Of a stretch of 64,000 nt of DNA, positions 25,106 through 35,445 are shown piece by piece (the first letter of the stretch is position 1; the number at the start of each line of letters is the position of its first letter). The notes under the pieces were generated by a model. The model was not told where the DNA came from and ran no database searches. It saw only the letters and a list, made by a program, of their open reading frames with translations. The position numbers were made by a program, and so were the translations under genes. The stretch comes from Epiperipatus broadwayi (taxonomy: Eukaryota; Onychophora; Udeonychophora; Euonychophora; Peripatidae), in contig JAQFVV010006197.1 of the NCBI GenBank assembly GCA_028023455.1, positions 17,109,254-17,173,253 of the forward strand. Direction: 5' to 3'.

Positions 25106-25785
25106 AATTTACAAATAATATTGAGTACGAACAATGTACCAGTTATGCCAGTGATAAGGTTCACCAGGTAAATTTTTTTTTCATCTTCCACTGTAATTTT
25201 TTTACCTTCTCTTATGTCTATCTTATGATCTACCTTATCTCTCTTCACTTCTGTGATTTGGCTTATATTGGGATCGGGTGCTATTTTTGCTTTCATATTA
25301 TCTAGACATCTACTCATGTTATCCATCTGTTCAATCAGGTTGCTTATATCAGCCTTGGTTGCCATATTAGCCATCCGACCACTCATATCAGCTTGCGTGG
25401 CATCCATCTGACCACTCATGTCAGCTTGCATGGCATCCATCCAACCACTCATGTCAGCCTGCATGGCATCCATTTGATCCATTATCATTTGAAACATTTG
25501 CATCATGGCTTCCTTATCTTCTGTAGCCAGTGTTAGTCCAATTCCAGGTGATTGAGCAGACTGTTCATTTGATTCTTCTTGAATTTTAGATATCATTTGC
25601 CTTAGCTCTAGCATTGACAAAGAATGCTCAGTTCCACCCATTGATCCCCCAGACACATGTATATCTACTGATCCTACTCGTTCCATATTAGGATCATCCT
25701 CAGCTTCATTGCCACTAACATCCTGTGGCTTTACGTTTAATTCCTTACTCATACTTGATAAATACCTCCCACTTCTGAGCAACAT
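25102..25785 (-). pseudogene. Element A gag-like N-terminal frame
   Basis: The 227-codon frame starts MLLRSGRYLSSMSKELN, an N-terminus with the R-S-G-R pattern common in Ty3/Gypsy Gag proteins. An acidic, Ser/Glu-rich segment follows, then three 11-residue repeats around MDAMQADMSG (about residues 105-140) and a predicted coiled coil containing DISNLIEQMDNMSRCLDNMK. The ATG at 25785 is the first in frame after the PBS, leaving a leader of about 355 bp. The frame stops at 25102, where the next frame (25105) overlaps by four bases. That is either a frameshift mutation or programmed recoding; decay is simpler. The Gag call is inference from position and composition. Confidence 0.55.
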
Positions 25786-26140
25786 ACAAATTAACTAATA
25801 CTTTTTTTAAAAATATCTACTCTATGGCAAAATTTATTTCTTTTTATATAATATTCTATAATATGATCATAGGATTTCATGCTGTGTTTATGCTTTTAGA
25901 TGTAATTCTATTTTTCCTACTTTTATAAGATGTTATTATAATGTACCTTTTAATGCCCAAACTATAATGGTATTTATTTATTTATTTATTTTAAAGTGAC
26001 TGATTTATCTGTTTATTATGTTTATTTTATTTCAAGGTCTCCATTATTTACTATTCAGTATTTTTATCAATTCACAACATACTCATATAATTTTTTTTTT
26101 TTAAACTATGGATCAAACTAGTGGAAAACTAATGTTTCAG

Positions 26141-26160
26141 GCCTCTAAGTATGGGCGCCA
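26141..26160 (-). other. Element A primer-binding site
   Basis: Directly abutting the 5' LTR, the minus strand reads TGGCGCCCATACTTAGAGGC. The first eight bases TGGCGCCC match the lysine-tRNA-type PBS of many retroelements; the rest diverges. Zero spacing from the LTR end (...TTATACA) is ideal. Confidence 0.75.
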
Positions 26161-28172
26161 TGTATAACAGGATGGTCCTTTTCAGATCTCGAGGAAGTCG
26201 CATCTAACTATAGTCAGACTTTGGGTCTTCTTATAGAATGCCATGGATGAAATGATGTATAATATAATCCAATCCACTCCTCTATTAAAATTTTCGTTAC
26301 TCTCGGAATTCGAGCTCAGGGTAGAAATCACAATTGACTATCTTCAGGCATTTCCACAACTATTCCATAGTAATGATAAGTTATATATAACTTCTTTATA
26401 AATATTAAAATATTAAGTTAATTTCACATATATATGCGTGAGTAGGTATTTTTATAATTATATATTTCATAAAATAGCTAAATAAAATAAACAATTGAGA
26501 CCTATTTAATTTTAAAATCAAGTTTAATGCATTTATTCATTAGTAATTGAAACAAAAATATTATCTCGTAAACAATAAAAATATTAAAATTTATGACTAT
26601 AATCTGTGCTTATATATAATACAATACAATAATAAACTATTTACATATATATATAAATTCAAAATTATGTGTACAACAAGAATAATATTATATATCAGAA
26701 ATCTATGTATAATGCCATTAAAATGATTCTGTGTGTGTTATATGTTTGTACAAGATATTTACGTTAGTGATTAAAAAGAAATTATAATAGATGTCAAGTA
26801 ATGTTCAATTTGGAAAATAATAAACTCATTTCCAAATTGAAATGATTCAAATTTTTTTACCTTAGTCAATCGTCGCTTTGATCAATACATATGTAAACAT
26901 CAACAACTAAATTTTATTAAAATAAATAATAATAAAAATGTTCAACTTGTTAGTTCTTTACTTATTCTGTTAAAAATCAATTTAATAAGCAAAGTAATTT
27001 TTCCATGTAAATAATATTTATCCACAAAGGAAATAAAGTTTAAGAGCTAATAAATTATACGATGATACATTCCATGACGTAAAAGAATAATGGTTTTACA
27101 TTCCTCCTTAGATAAAATAAAACGGCCATGAATATTGAAAGATAAAGTTCATGGGTGAACATCCTTCGAAGAAACAATCCAAATATTTATCCTTTTAGAT
27201 GTTTACGTAATAAATAATTGACATCTTCAGTAAAATACTCCATTATTAAAGCAGAGTTTTATTAGAAATTATCTTAATAGTTATCCTTTTAACTGTTTAC
27301 GTAGTAAATAGTTGACTATTTCTTCAGTAAAATACTCCATTATTAAAGCAGGTTTTTATTAGAAATTATGATGATTATACTTTAGGCATTAAATAGGAAT
27401 AAATTTACAGCTTTAGATTATAAACATCAGCAGAAATCCCTGACATTAGTTGTCTAGCCAGAAAACATTTTCATAAATTTTCGACTTATTAAACAGATAG
27501 CTTGAATAAACATTTTGAAGAAGTTGTGTTCTCTTAAAACTTTGACAATTTAAATATTTTTTTTTTAGTTCTTTACAAATATTAAAAATTACTTCTTATA
27601 AAGTACAATAAAGCTCATAAGTAAATTAACTATTTACTTAACTTAAAGAAAGTTTTGAAACAGTGAATCTTCTTTTTTTAAAAAAATATATTCTAAATTC
27701 GAATACATTTAAATTTGCCAACATAGTTATTGCTTCAATAATTAAACAGAAGATTATTTTATAACCATTTCAGTTCGTTTTTATATTTCTGAAAGCATAT
27801 CAGATAAATGCTCACACTCTTCATTGTTTAAATATATTTACAATTTGTAATGAATTCCAAACATTTATTTCTTTTATTACAATAATAAAATACGAAGTTG
27901 ACTTAAAGTTTTGTCAATGTCAAGTTTTGATTAGTAAAAATATCATTAGTTGGAAACATTTATATATGTGTGCATATAAATCAATTAAAATAATTCATTT
28001 TTTAGAATTATTCTTTTAATATTTAATTCATTTACGTATATATATATATGATATGATATGATATGAAAAGCTAAGTGCATGTTATTTATATCTTTTGTTG
28101 ATTTGATATAAGCACAATTAAATTCATAAATAAATATAAATTATTTTAGGTGAGGCTCATGTGGTACCCTCA
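26161..28172 (-). repeat. Element A 5' LTR
   Basis: It is the direct-repeat partner of 9174-11156, 2012 bp long, with TG...CA ends in either reading direction. It contains small indels relative to the other copy (for example an extra gatatgatat near 28050). Confidence 0.9.
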
Positions 28173-28456
28173 CAATAGGTCAGAGTAGTTTGAGCTTAAA
28201 TGAAAGAATAAAGGTAGATAAAAATAGGGTTAGAAATAAATATCTTAGTTCTGCTTTATATATCTATGAAAAAGATACAGGCCACACTATTAATTTTGAT
28301 GAAGCTAAGATTGTCTTCTCTGAGAGAAATGAAATAAAAAGAATTAAAGAATCTTTATTATTAAAAATTTATGATTCTGAAGCAGTTAACTTATTTAAAA
28401 GATCTTTTAATATGAAGGATGTATGGGAGGTAAGGGGAACTGTGGGTAACGTTTAG
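28173..28456 (+). pseudogene. PLE GIY-YIG remnant (right arm, 3' part)
   Basis: The frame resumes immediately after element A with SSLSLNERIKVDKNRVRNK, then TGHTINFDEAK and later RIKESLLLKIYD. The pattern S-L-N-x-R-I, S-A-L-x-x-x-x-x-x-T-G-H-x-I-x-F-D-x-A-K and R-x-x-E-S is the C-terminal half of the Penelope-like GIY-YIG endonuclease. It ends at a TAG at 28454. Together with 8867-9173 it forms one domain interrupted by 19 kb of LTR elements. Sequence to about 28575 matches the left arm's 3' flank in inverted orientation. Confidence 0.82.
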
Positions 28457-28721
28457 TTTAAATATGTTATTTTGTAGTTTTTTTACACTTGAGAAGTCTG
28501 CTTGTAGCAGTGAAACCATTGGTAGTGTTTTAGAGTTCATTTTTTGGCTACTCTGGTTGAATTGTGAATGTGGGGTAATTTTGATTATTTATTGATTAGT
28601 TTAACTTTATATTTTTAATGTTTATAAATAAATTTATACAAATCAAACATTTTTTAGCAAAAACATTTGTGTTGTGTATATATATACCCATACCCAATCT
28701 AATATTTTGACTCATTTTCTC

Positions 28722-28796
28722 CCTCAGGCCTATGATATAATGACAAATATTATTTATTTACTATATTTTATTTGTCATTATATCATAGATCTGAGG
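28722..28796. other. Strong inverted-repeat hairpin
   Basis: The 27-base arm at 28722-28748 (containing ctatgatataatgacaaat) pairs with 28770-28796 at 25 of 27 positions, leaving a 21-base loop. The size and pairing resemble a pre-miRNA or a very small palindromic MITE. Nothing in the sequence alone decides between them. Confidence 0.6.
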
Positions 28797-28839
28797 AAAA
28801 CTGCAGGATAACTGAAACATCAAATTATTTGTGCAGATA

Positions 28840-30888
28840 TTGTAACGATAAATAAATATGTCGTTACATTAATTTAAAATAAAAACTTACAAGTTCGCAA
28901 ATAAGAGTAAAAAACTAAACGCTAAAATTAAAAATGTTTGTTATACGTATATACATTCGCACAGATGCTAAACTTTAAAAATATTTTTTTCATAAACAAA
29001 AAAAAAAAAAAGTATCTGAACGTATTTTTTTTAATAAAAAAATACCAGATTGAAATATAAAAATATTTTAATAAAAAAATAACGTAAGTTAAAATAAAAA
29101 CAGGTATTAATTAATTCCTGTAATCTGTAAATGGAAATGATTGTTTATTAATTATCTAAAAGCTGTTTAATTAAAAAGTCAGATGAAAAGTTAGATAAGA
29201 GAAGAAAGAGAAATTAGCTTGACCAATGGAAGCACTAGGCCTTGTCTCGGACCCTAACGAAAGTGATGGATTAGTGACGTTTTGTTGATTGAATCCATGT
29301 GGATAATATAAAAAGGGAAATACAGTTTTTTCGGGCAGCTCCAGCGTTGTGTGTTTGAGAGATGTGGTATGACGCACATACCACACTCTCTATAAAAAAA
29401 AATGAAAAGACTGTGATACCTTGAACCAGCTATTGCCATCTCCAGAACATAACCTTCCAACGGAGGTGTCGCGGGAATTGAAAGCAGAGGCCTGGACTTT
29501 TCTACCATAAGCTATATGAAATGAACAATTGTTAAAATCAATTAAGAACTTTCATCAAGTTTTACAAATTGATAAACAAGCCAACTGAAATGTTAAAACG
29601 GACTCTTATATGACTTTTGTAAGTTTTTAAATCAAATTAATAATGTTTAATTTTATATGTTTTCCGATTGATAAACATCATTTCCATTTTTTTTTCTTAT
29701 TGTAAAGATTATTTAAATGTATGAAATTTAAGTTGTTTATAGACGCTTGCATGGATTCGTTTGCGGTTAATTATATTTTGGTTTTCATATTTGATCGAAA
29801 TATATAGACATTCGATAAATAATGATACCTTACGGTGAGTATCTAAAATGTATTTATTCGGATGTCTTTTAAGTTATTGGTGACAACGCAAGTATCTTAT
29901 GGTGAATACTATTGGGTTACTTATAAGTTTCCCTCTGCGATTGTCGGTATCAATAATTTTGTATTTTGATCGTTTATGTTTATTTTGAAATGTTTTTGAC
30001 CGTGGAATCTATGTAATCGATCTATACCCAACATTTTTAAACAAATCTGTGCGAACGTATTTAAATGTTAAAATTAAGTCGGGCGTGAATGGCTATATAG
30101 TTTTGTAAAGTTGTATTAAGGGAGGGTAATCTTAGGTTATTCATTTCGTAGTTGAATTGGTTCAATGGATTGGATATATTTGTGTAATTAGTAGATGTAG
30201 TATGAGGTCCGCTACGGGCAGGATTATAGATATACGCCACACACCCTCTGTTTGCCTATGGATGGGTTTGTAAGTCGGCAGAAGACTGCAGTCCATTCCT
30301 AATGAGTTTTTTGTTTATTGTTCTACTTACCAACAGATGTCACATTCCTGTTGGTGGAGAGTCAATGTCTTCTCTATTTCTACTTATTGTTCAGATGTAC
30401 ATTCCTGACAATATAGTATTTTGTGTTGTCGTATCATGCTACATTGAATACATGAATGTATCAGATGGATTGGCGCCAATTTGGTTGCGAAATTTGTTGC
30501 CTAAGGTTAAATCAGGGAAGAATATTTTCTTTTCAAATGCAGATCTATGTAGTCTATTCATACTTGACTATCTAAATAATAATTAAACTCATTGAAACTT
30601 AGTTAAATGTAAAATTAAAAGTTAATATAAAAATCTAAAATGTTAAATTTATTCCTCAAAATTTAAATATTATCTTATATGTGCGTAAATAAATATTTTT
30701 ATATGTTAATTTCTGGCAGTGGCTTTTACTCTTTGATATTTAAGATATAAATTAAGATATAGATTTTTATCTCTGCGTCTCCACTGAGCTAGTGACTTGG
30801 TCTAACGATCGGAATATTTAAATAAAGTGGAATCTTAACAGCGCGTATCTGCCTACTCTATAAATTTTTCTAGGCTCAAATGCCTAGA
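28840..30888 (+). mobile_element. Possible LTR (element H) with promoter and PBS
   Basis: A left end TGTAACGAT forms an 8-bp inverted repeat with tcgttaca 20 bases later. CCAAT- and TATA-type motifs occur at 29222 and 29304. About 2 kb from the left end, TGGCGCCCTTGTAGTGCAG (from 30889) looks like a lysine-type PBS. It is preceded by a perfect 7-bp hairpin (30869-30888). No second copy lies in the window, so the LTR call is tentative. No obvious pol sequence follows. Confidence 0.35.
29221..29392 (+). promoter_or_regulatory. Candidate RNA polymerase II promoter with downstream stem-loop
   Basis: The + strand shows ACCAATGG (29222), then ATAATATAAAAAGGG (29304-29317) about 80 bases later. About 20 bases after that comes a GC-richer start region, followed by a stem of about 12 bp (29359-29390, gtggtatg pairing with cataccac). 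The spacing fits a TATA promoter and an R-region hairpin. It could belong to the possible LTR H or to an unknown transcript. Confidence 0.4.
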
Positions 30889-31266
30889 TGGCGCCCTTGT
30901 AGTGCAGATATTGTTTTTGCAGTTAGATTCGATCTTCACTTTCATTCCGATTGGTACAATATATAATAAAAATTTTGTTTTATAGTGCAATGGCAATGGG
31001 TGTTTGAATTTCTGTTTGATTCATATCTTATATAAATAATGTATCTCATTATATCTTTTAATAATGTAATTATTTTTAGAGTTCTACAAACACTTAATAA
31101 TTCAAATCTTTTGAGATTAGTAAAGCCAGATATATTTTGTGATTGTATCTTTGCAAAATTATTTATTAAAATCCATCACAAGTCATACTGTGTATTTATA
31201 GTGATTACATGTAACTCTGTTATCTATATATGGAACAACCTACTAATTAAAGACATTATAACTATT

Positions 31267-31575
31267 AGAAAAATTCATAGAGGCAAAACTCTTCATACAG
31301 TAGCACCATTCAGTGCAAACCAGAGTAATCAGTGGATGCAGAAAGGTTTGTGCACAAAATCTCTCCCTAGTGCTACTCATCCACTATCCCCAGATTAATT
31401 TCTAGCTTGTGGCTTTTGTTAATGAGGAACCTTGAATCTGAAAGCACTGCACCTAGATTTTTCTGCATTCATTGATTACTCTGGGTTGCACTGAGTGGCG
31501 CTACTTTATGGAGAGGTTTGTCTCTATGAAAAACAGCTTGTGTAAGCATAACAAATGGTGCTCATGTGATATTAG
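31267..31575. mobile_element. Foldback transposon, copy 3
   Basis: The left arm (31290-31345, catacagtagcaccattcag) is the imperfect reverse complement of 31460-31520 (ctgagtggcgctacttta). The spacer is the shared family core with tttctagcttgtggctttt. The right end, ...gtgctcatgtgatatta, is the family's outer terminus. It is shorter than copy 1. Confidence 0.7.
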
Positions 31576-33649
31576 AAAAATTATATCTTGATACACCAAT
31601 TTTTAATATTTGTCTTAATTACATCTTAACAATGTCCTGATAATATTCTTCAAGATTCTTCAAAGATATAAATTTGATCTCTTCTGTAAATAAGATCAAA
31701 CTTATATTCACAGTGATTTAATTTTAATTCTACAAGATGTACTTTTATTATCTCATTTTACCACTATCTGGCATTCCTGACATGAATTTTCATTATATTG
31801 GATAAATATAGCTTTACTTCTCACTATATGTAAAATATATAATTGTTAATTAGAGAAGATATAAATTAGTATTAAATTTTATCAGCTTAACGTTTTCGAG
31901 GATCCATGCCTCATATTCATAGCCTTCATAAAATGTATAATAAAATATATGCAAATACAAATATTCAAATAAGCTAGTATTACATAGCCCATTTCTTCGA
32001 GATCTCGAAGCAAGTGTCTTTTCTATTAATGGCATGGATAATAAAAGGATTCATTTTGCACTCTACTGAGATTTCTGTGGTTATAATTTTATTTTTAAAA
32101 ATAACATGTGATAAAAATTATTCCATAAAGATATTAAATACCTCCTGTCAGAATCCTAATGGTTACTCTTAGACATGGATTTTCTTTAAATAAATAACAA
32201 TTCCATTTACATGGATTGATAATAAAATTTTATAAGCCTTGTTTGTATTACCCAATTAATTACTATATTTGAAGGTTAAAAAAAAACTACATAATTTAAA
32301 TCTTAGTAATTCTATTAATTCTTGGACATCTTCAAAGACCTGTATAAATCCTAATTTATTAGGGTAATCAAATTAATTTAATTTTGTAATTCCAGTTAGT
32401 AAAAATGATACCAATAGAAAATGAATTTAAAATGCAGAAACTAACTCTAAACACAGGAAAATAATAGGAATATTAATTCTAATTTTCAATTAATTTTAAT
32501 CACATAAAATTTTGCCATATTGTATGACAATACACTGAAAATTAAAACTGCTCTTATTTAGCATGAAATAATATTGAGTTCTATATCCATCTCAATATGT
32601 ACTAAAAAAGGCTTTGCCATACATCACAAATTTCCCTTTTTTTTTTTCTAAATTTTACACTAGCCATATAGTTTTCCATAATAGTAAAGTGGTGGACTAA
32701 AGAGCTAAGGTTTACTGGATCAACAACTAGCCCAATCTGCTATTTTGTTGTTCCAATATCACATGATTTCCTAAGCAACTAACTATGAGCCTCTTTTTTG
32801 CATATTTCAATGATTTTATTTTTTCTTCTTGATGTTATGAGTAGCTAGCACTCTTTATTGCAAAAATTATTATTACACTATATCAGTCACTTTTGTATGG
32901 GTGAATATATACAAACATCTATTTTACATTCCTGTTTTTCATAATAATTATATATTTTTGTGTTAATTTATGACATTAAATTTGCAGCATTGTATGAATA
33001 CGCATATATGTAAATAATACTAATCTTGTGTTTGATTTTTTGAATGCAATCATATTTATTTTATAATCATTTCTTTGATTCAAAATATCTGATTTTTACA
33101 CCTGTATATCTATTATCTCAATCACTGTTGTTATAACTGAGCTGTAAGAATTACCAATTTTATTTTCCTCATTTTTATGACTGACTTTTATATTTATTTA
33201 CAAGATCATTAATGATCACTTATCTTGTAACAGTAGACTTTACTACATTTATTAACTGAATCCTGTGATTATTACTATACCAATATTTGCTATTCCCAAG
33301 ATAAAAGCCACTATTCTGGATTAAATGTATATCAAATATAATGATAATTGTAAAATCAAAAACAATAACTTGCTCTTTTCTAGGAAAGATATTAATAATT
33401 TGTCTTACATTGTACTTCTTGATTGTTAACAGAGATCACCAAATTTGGTGATTTTGAGCTATCATCTTAGTTACTTGACTTGTGACTGCATATGGACAAA
33501 TCTCCACAAATATGTAAGAAAATTCATTACTATCTTTGTCACTTGGCTAGTAAGTGAAATAAGCAAATCTCACATAAGTATGCCAAAAAGATCCACTAGT
33601 CTCAAATAGTCACAGTTTGATAACTTGTCCTACATTATGTTAATAATCT
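31576..33649. other. AT-rich intronic stretch, nothing recognised
   Basis: I see only homopolymer tracts and an 18-bp perfect palindrome (atcaccaaatttggtgat, near 33433). No coding text or clear repeat family member is visible. Confidence 0.5.
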
Positions 33650-34560
33650 ATTAAAGATGACCCTAATCAACATTTTGATTAAATGGAACAACTATTATGC
33701 ACTATGCCTTGAAGAATGACTTAATCAACCTTTCTTCAAGCAAATAATCACTATTGATATCCTATCCAATGAACTAAAAAATCTACAAAACTCTGAATAT
33801 ACTGGCTCTAGAGACTCTTTTAATAACAAACAATCCTCATTTACAAGCAACCTCTTGGATATTGAAAATCAAAAAAAAATCTCAGATAAATTGATCTCTC
33901 AAATTCTACTACTGAAATACACCTTCACAATACCATTGATATGATTGGAATTAAAGAATGCTTAAAACTCACAATTTTTTTCCAAACATATTATCTTATA
34001 ATTTCCACATTAAATGTCAAAACTCAATTTTCTTATCAAAATAAATAAACTAATTGGTTTGCTCAGGGGAAAAAAATCTATATTTGGACTTTCAGAAACC
34101 AAGAATCATGTATATATAAACTCATTTTTCTCTCAGAAAAATGGAAAGCAATTTATTTGAATAAAATGGCTTGCACTTGAAGAAACATTTCTTTTTAAAT
34201 TTTGACATCATTCTTTACTCAAACATTGTTTTTTTAAAGGCCATTTTTACTTACAATCTCCATTAGACACTATCAATTACTCAAAGGATTCTGAAATCCC
34301 CTACATCATCTCAGCTTTACTTAAACATTGATTTAAGATAAGTCATATTGTTTGGGAGATTTCAAATAACATTAAATTTTATGTTATGTGTTGTAGTCAA
34401 ACCACTTTTCACTTTTTTTTTCATGATGCTTGTTCTTTTGGTAATGGTTTCCCCACAGTATTGAAAAACAACATTCTTTTCTCATTACGCCACTGGAAAA
34501 ACATAGCACTAAAAATAATTCCTATTCATTTCAGAAAACTCCAACATATTATAAAATAAT
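33650..34560 (+). pseudogene. Old LINE fragment
   Basis: Degraded text near 34040-34110 can be read as a LINE endonuclease N-terminus: a hydrophobic strand, then a LSETK segment matching IGETK in the better preserved LINE at 59313. Upstream sequence has ORF1-like Asn/Ser-rich composition. Frames are broken throughout. It could instead be chance similarity; the E-T-K match and its flanking order are the main support. Confidence 0.4.
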
Positions 34561-35445
34561 CTTATGTGATCTCTAACTCTTCAACAGATGATTCATTCAA
34601 GAGACTGTCACATCATTTTCATCCAATTTAAACTTGGTGCAATATATTGTAATTTTGCATTGTTTATATCTATAAGAGAGAGTCCAATCACATCTTTCAG
34701 TACAAAACCTGTGAGTTTTAGTACAATGGGAGAGTGAGTGACCTGAGAAATTCACTTCTGCTGTGTGAGCTTCATTTGATCTCCAGGCAACCTCATCATA
34801 TACAATATATTCAAAAAACATCTAAAGTCATCACAATCAGAAAATGACTAGTTTTTCTTTGCAGTTTTAGTTGCATCAATTAGATTTAAGTCTTTTTGTT
34901 GGACCTGATTTTTTTTCTTTAAATCCTTAAGTTATTTATGATGATCCATATTTATTTTATTATTCACACTAGCTCATTGTTTTTTATATTTGATGTGTAA
35001 TTTTATAACTTGTTACATAATTTATTTGTGCATAAGTAACTTTACTTTTACATATAATAAAACTCTATATAAAATAGATTAAAAATAATATTTGTCAGTA
35101 AGTGTAATGCTATCAGATGACATATTAACAATATTCTGCTGATATTTAAAAACTTACATAATGATTATCAAAAAAAAAAAAAATACAATTTTCATAGTTA
35201 AGAAAAATAATGATATATAATGTCCAAAATCTGAATGTGACAAATTCATTATAGAAGTTAATGTTAATCAGGAAATGCAAGCCTCTAGAAAGACTGTATA
35301 TAGTTTTAAAATGCATCATAATTAGAAATCTCCAACTAAATTTGACACATACAATTAAAAGTTTACATTTCAAGGAATTTAAACAATAACAGTAAATTGA
35401 GAAAAACTTTTAACTTTTAATTCCTTGATTCACCTATATGCATTG
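34561..35445. other. AT-rich intronic stretch, nothing recognised
   Basis: No gene, repeat partner in the window or structural signal could be identified. Confidence 0.45.

Larger units (their letters stand above)
9174..28172 (-). mobile_element. LTR retrotransposon A (non-autonomous, contains B)
   Basis: Two direct repeats of about 2 kb (9174-11156 and 26161-28172) flank an internal region on the minus strand. In minus orientation the LTR starts TGAGGG and ends TTATACA. A PBS directly follows the 5' LTR and a purine tract precedes the 3' LTR. Without the nested element B, the internal region is about 3.6 kb and carries only a gag-like reading frame. I found no protease, RT, RNase H or integrase. 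The target site is the PLE fragment; a 4-5 bp duplication (tata/aata) is possible but eroded. The superfamily is probably Ty3/Gypsy-like by PBS type and gag style, but this is inference. Confidence 0.85.

Noticed and set aside
33430-33455. 18-bp perfect palindrome atcaccaaatttggtgat as a possible operator
   Set aside because: A single short palindrome with no associated gene or second copy; it could easily arise by chance in 64 kb.
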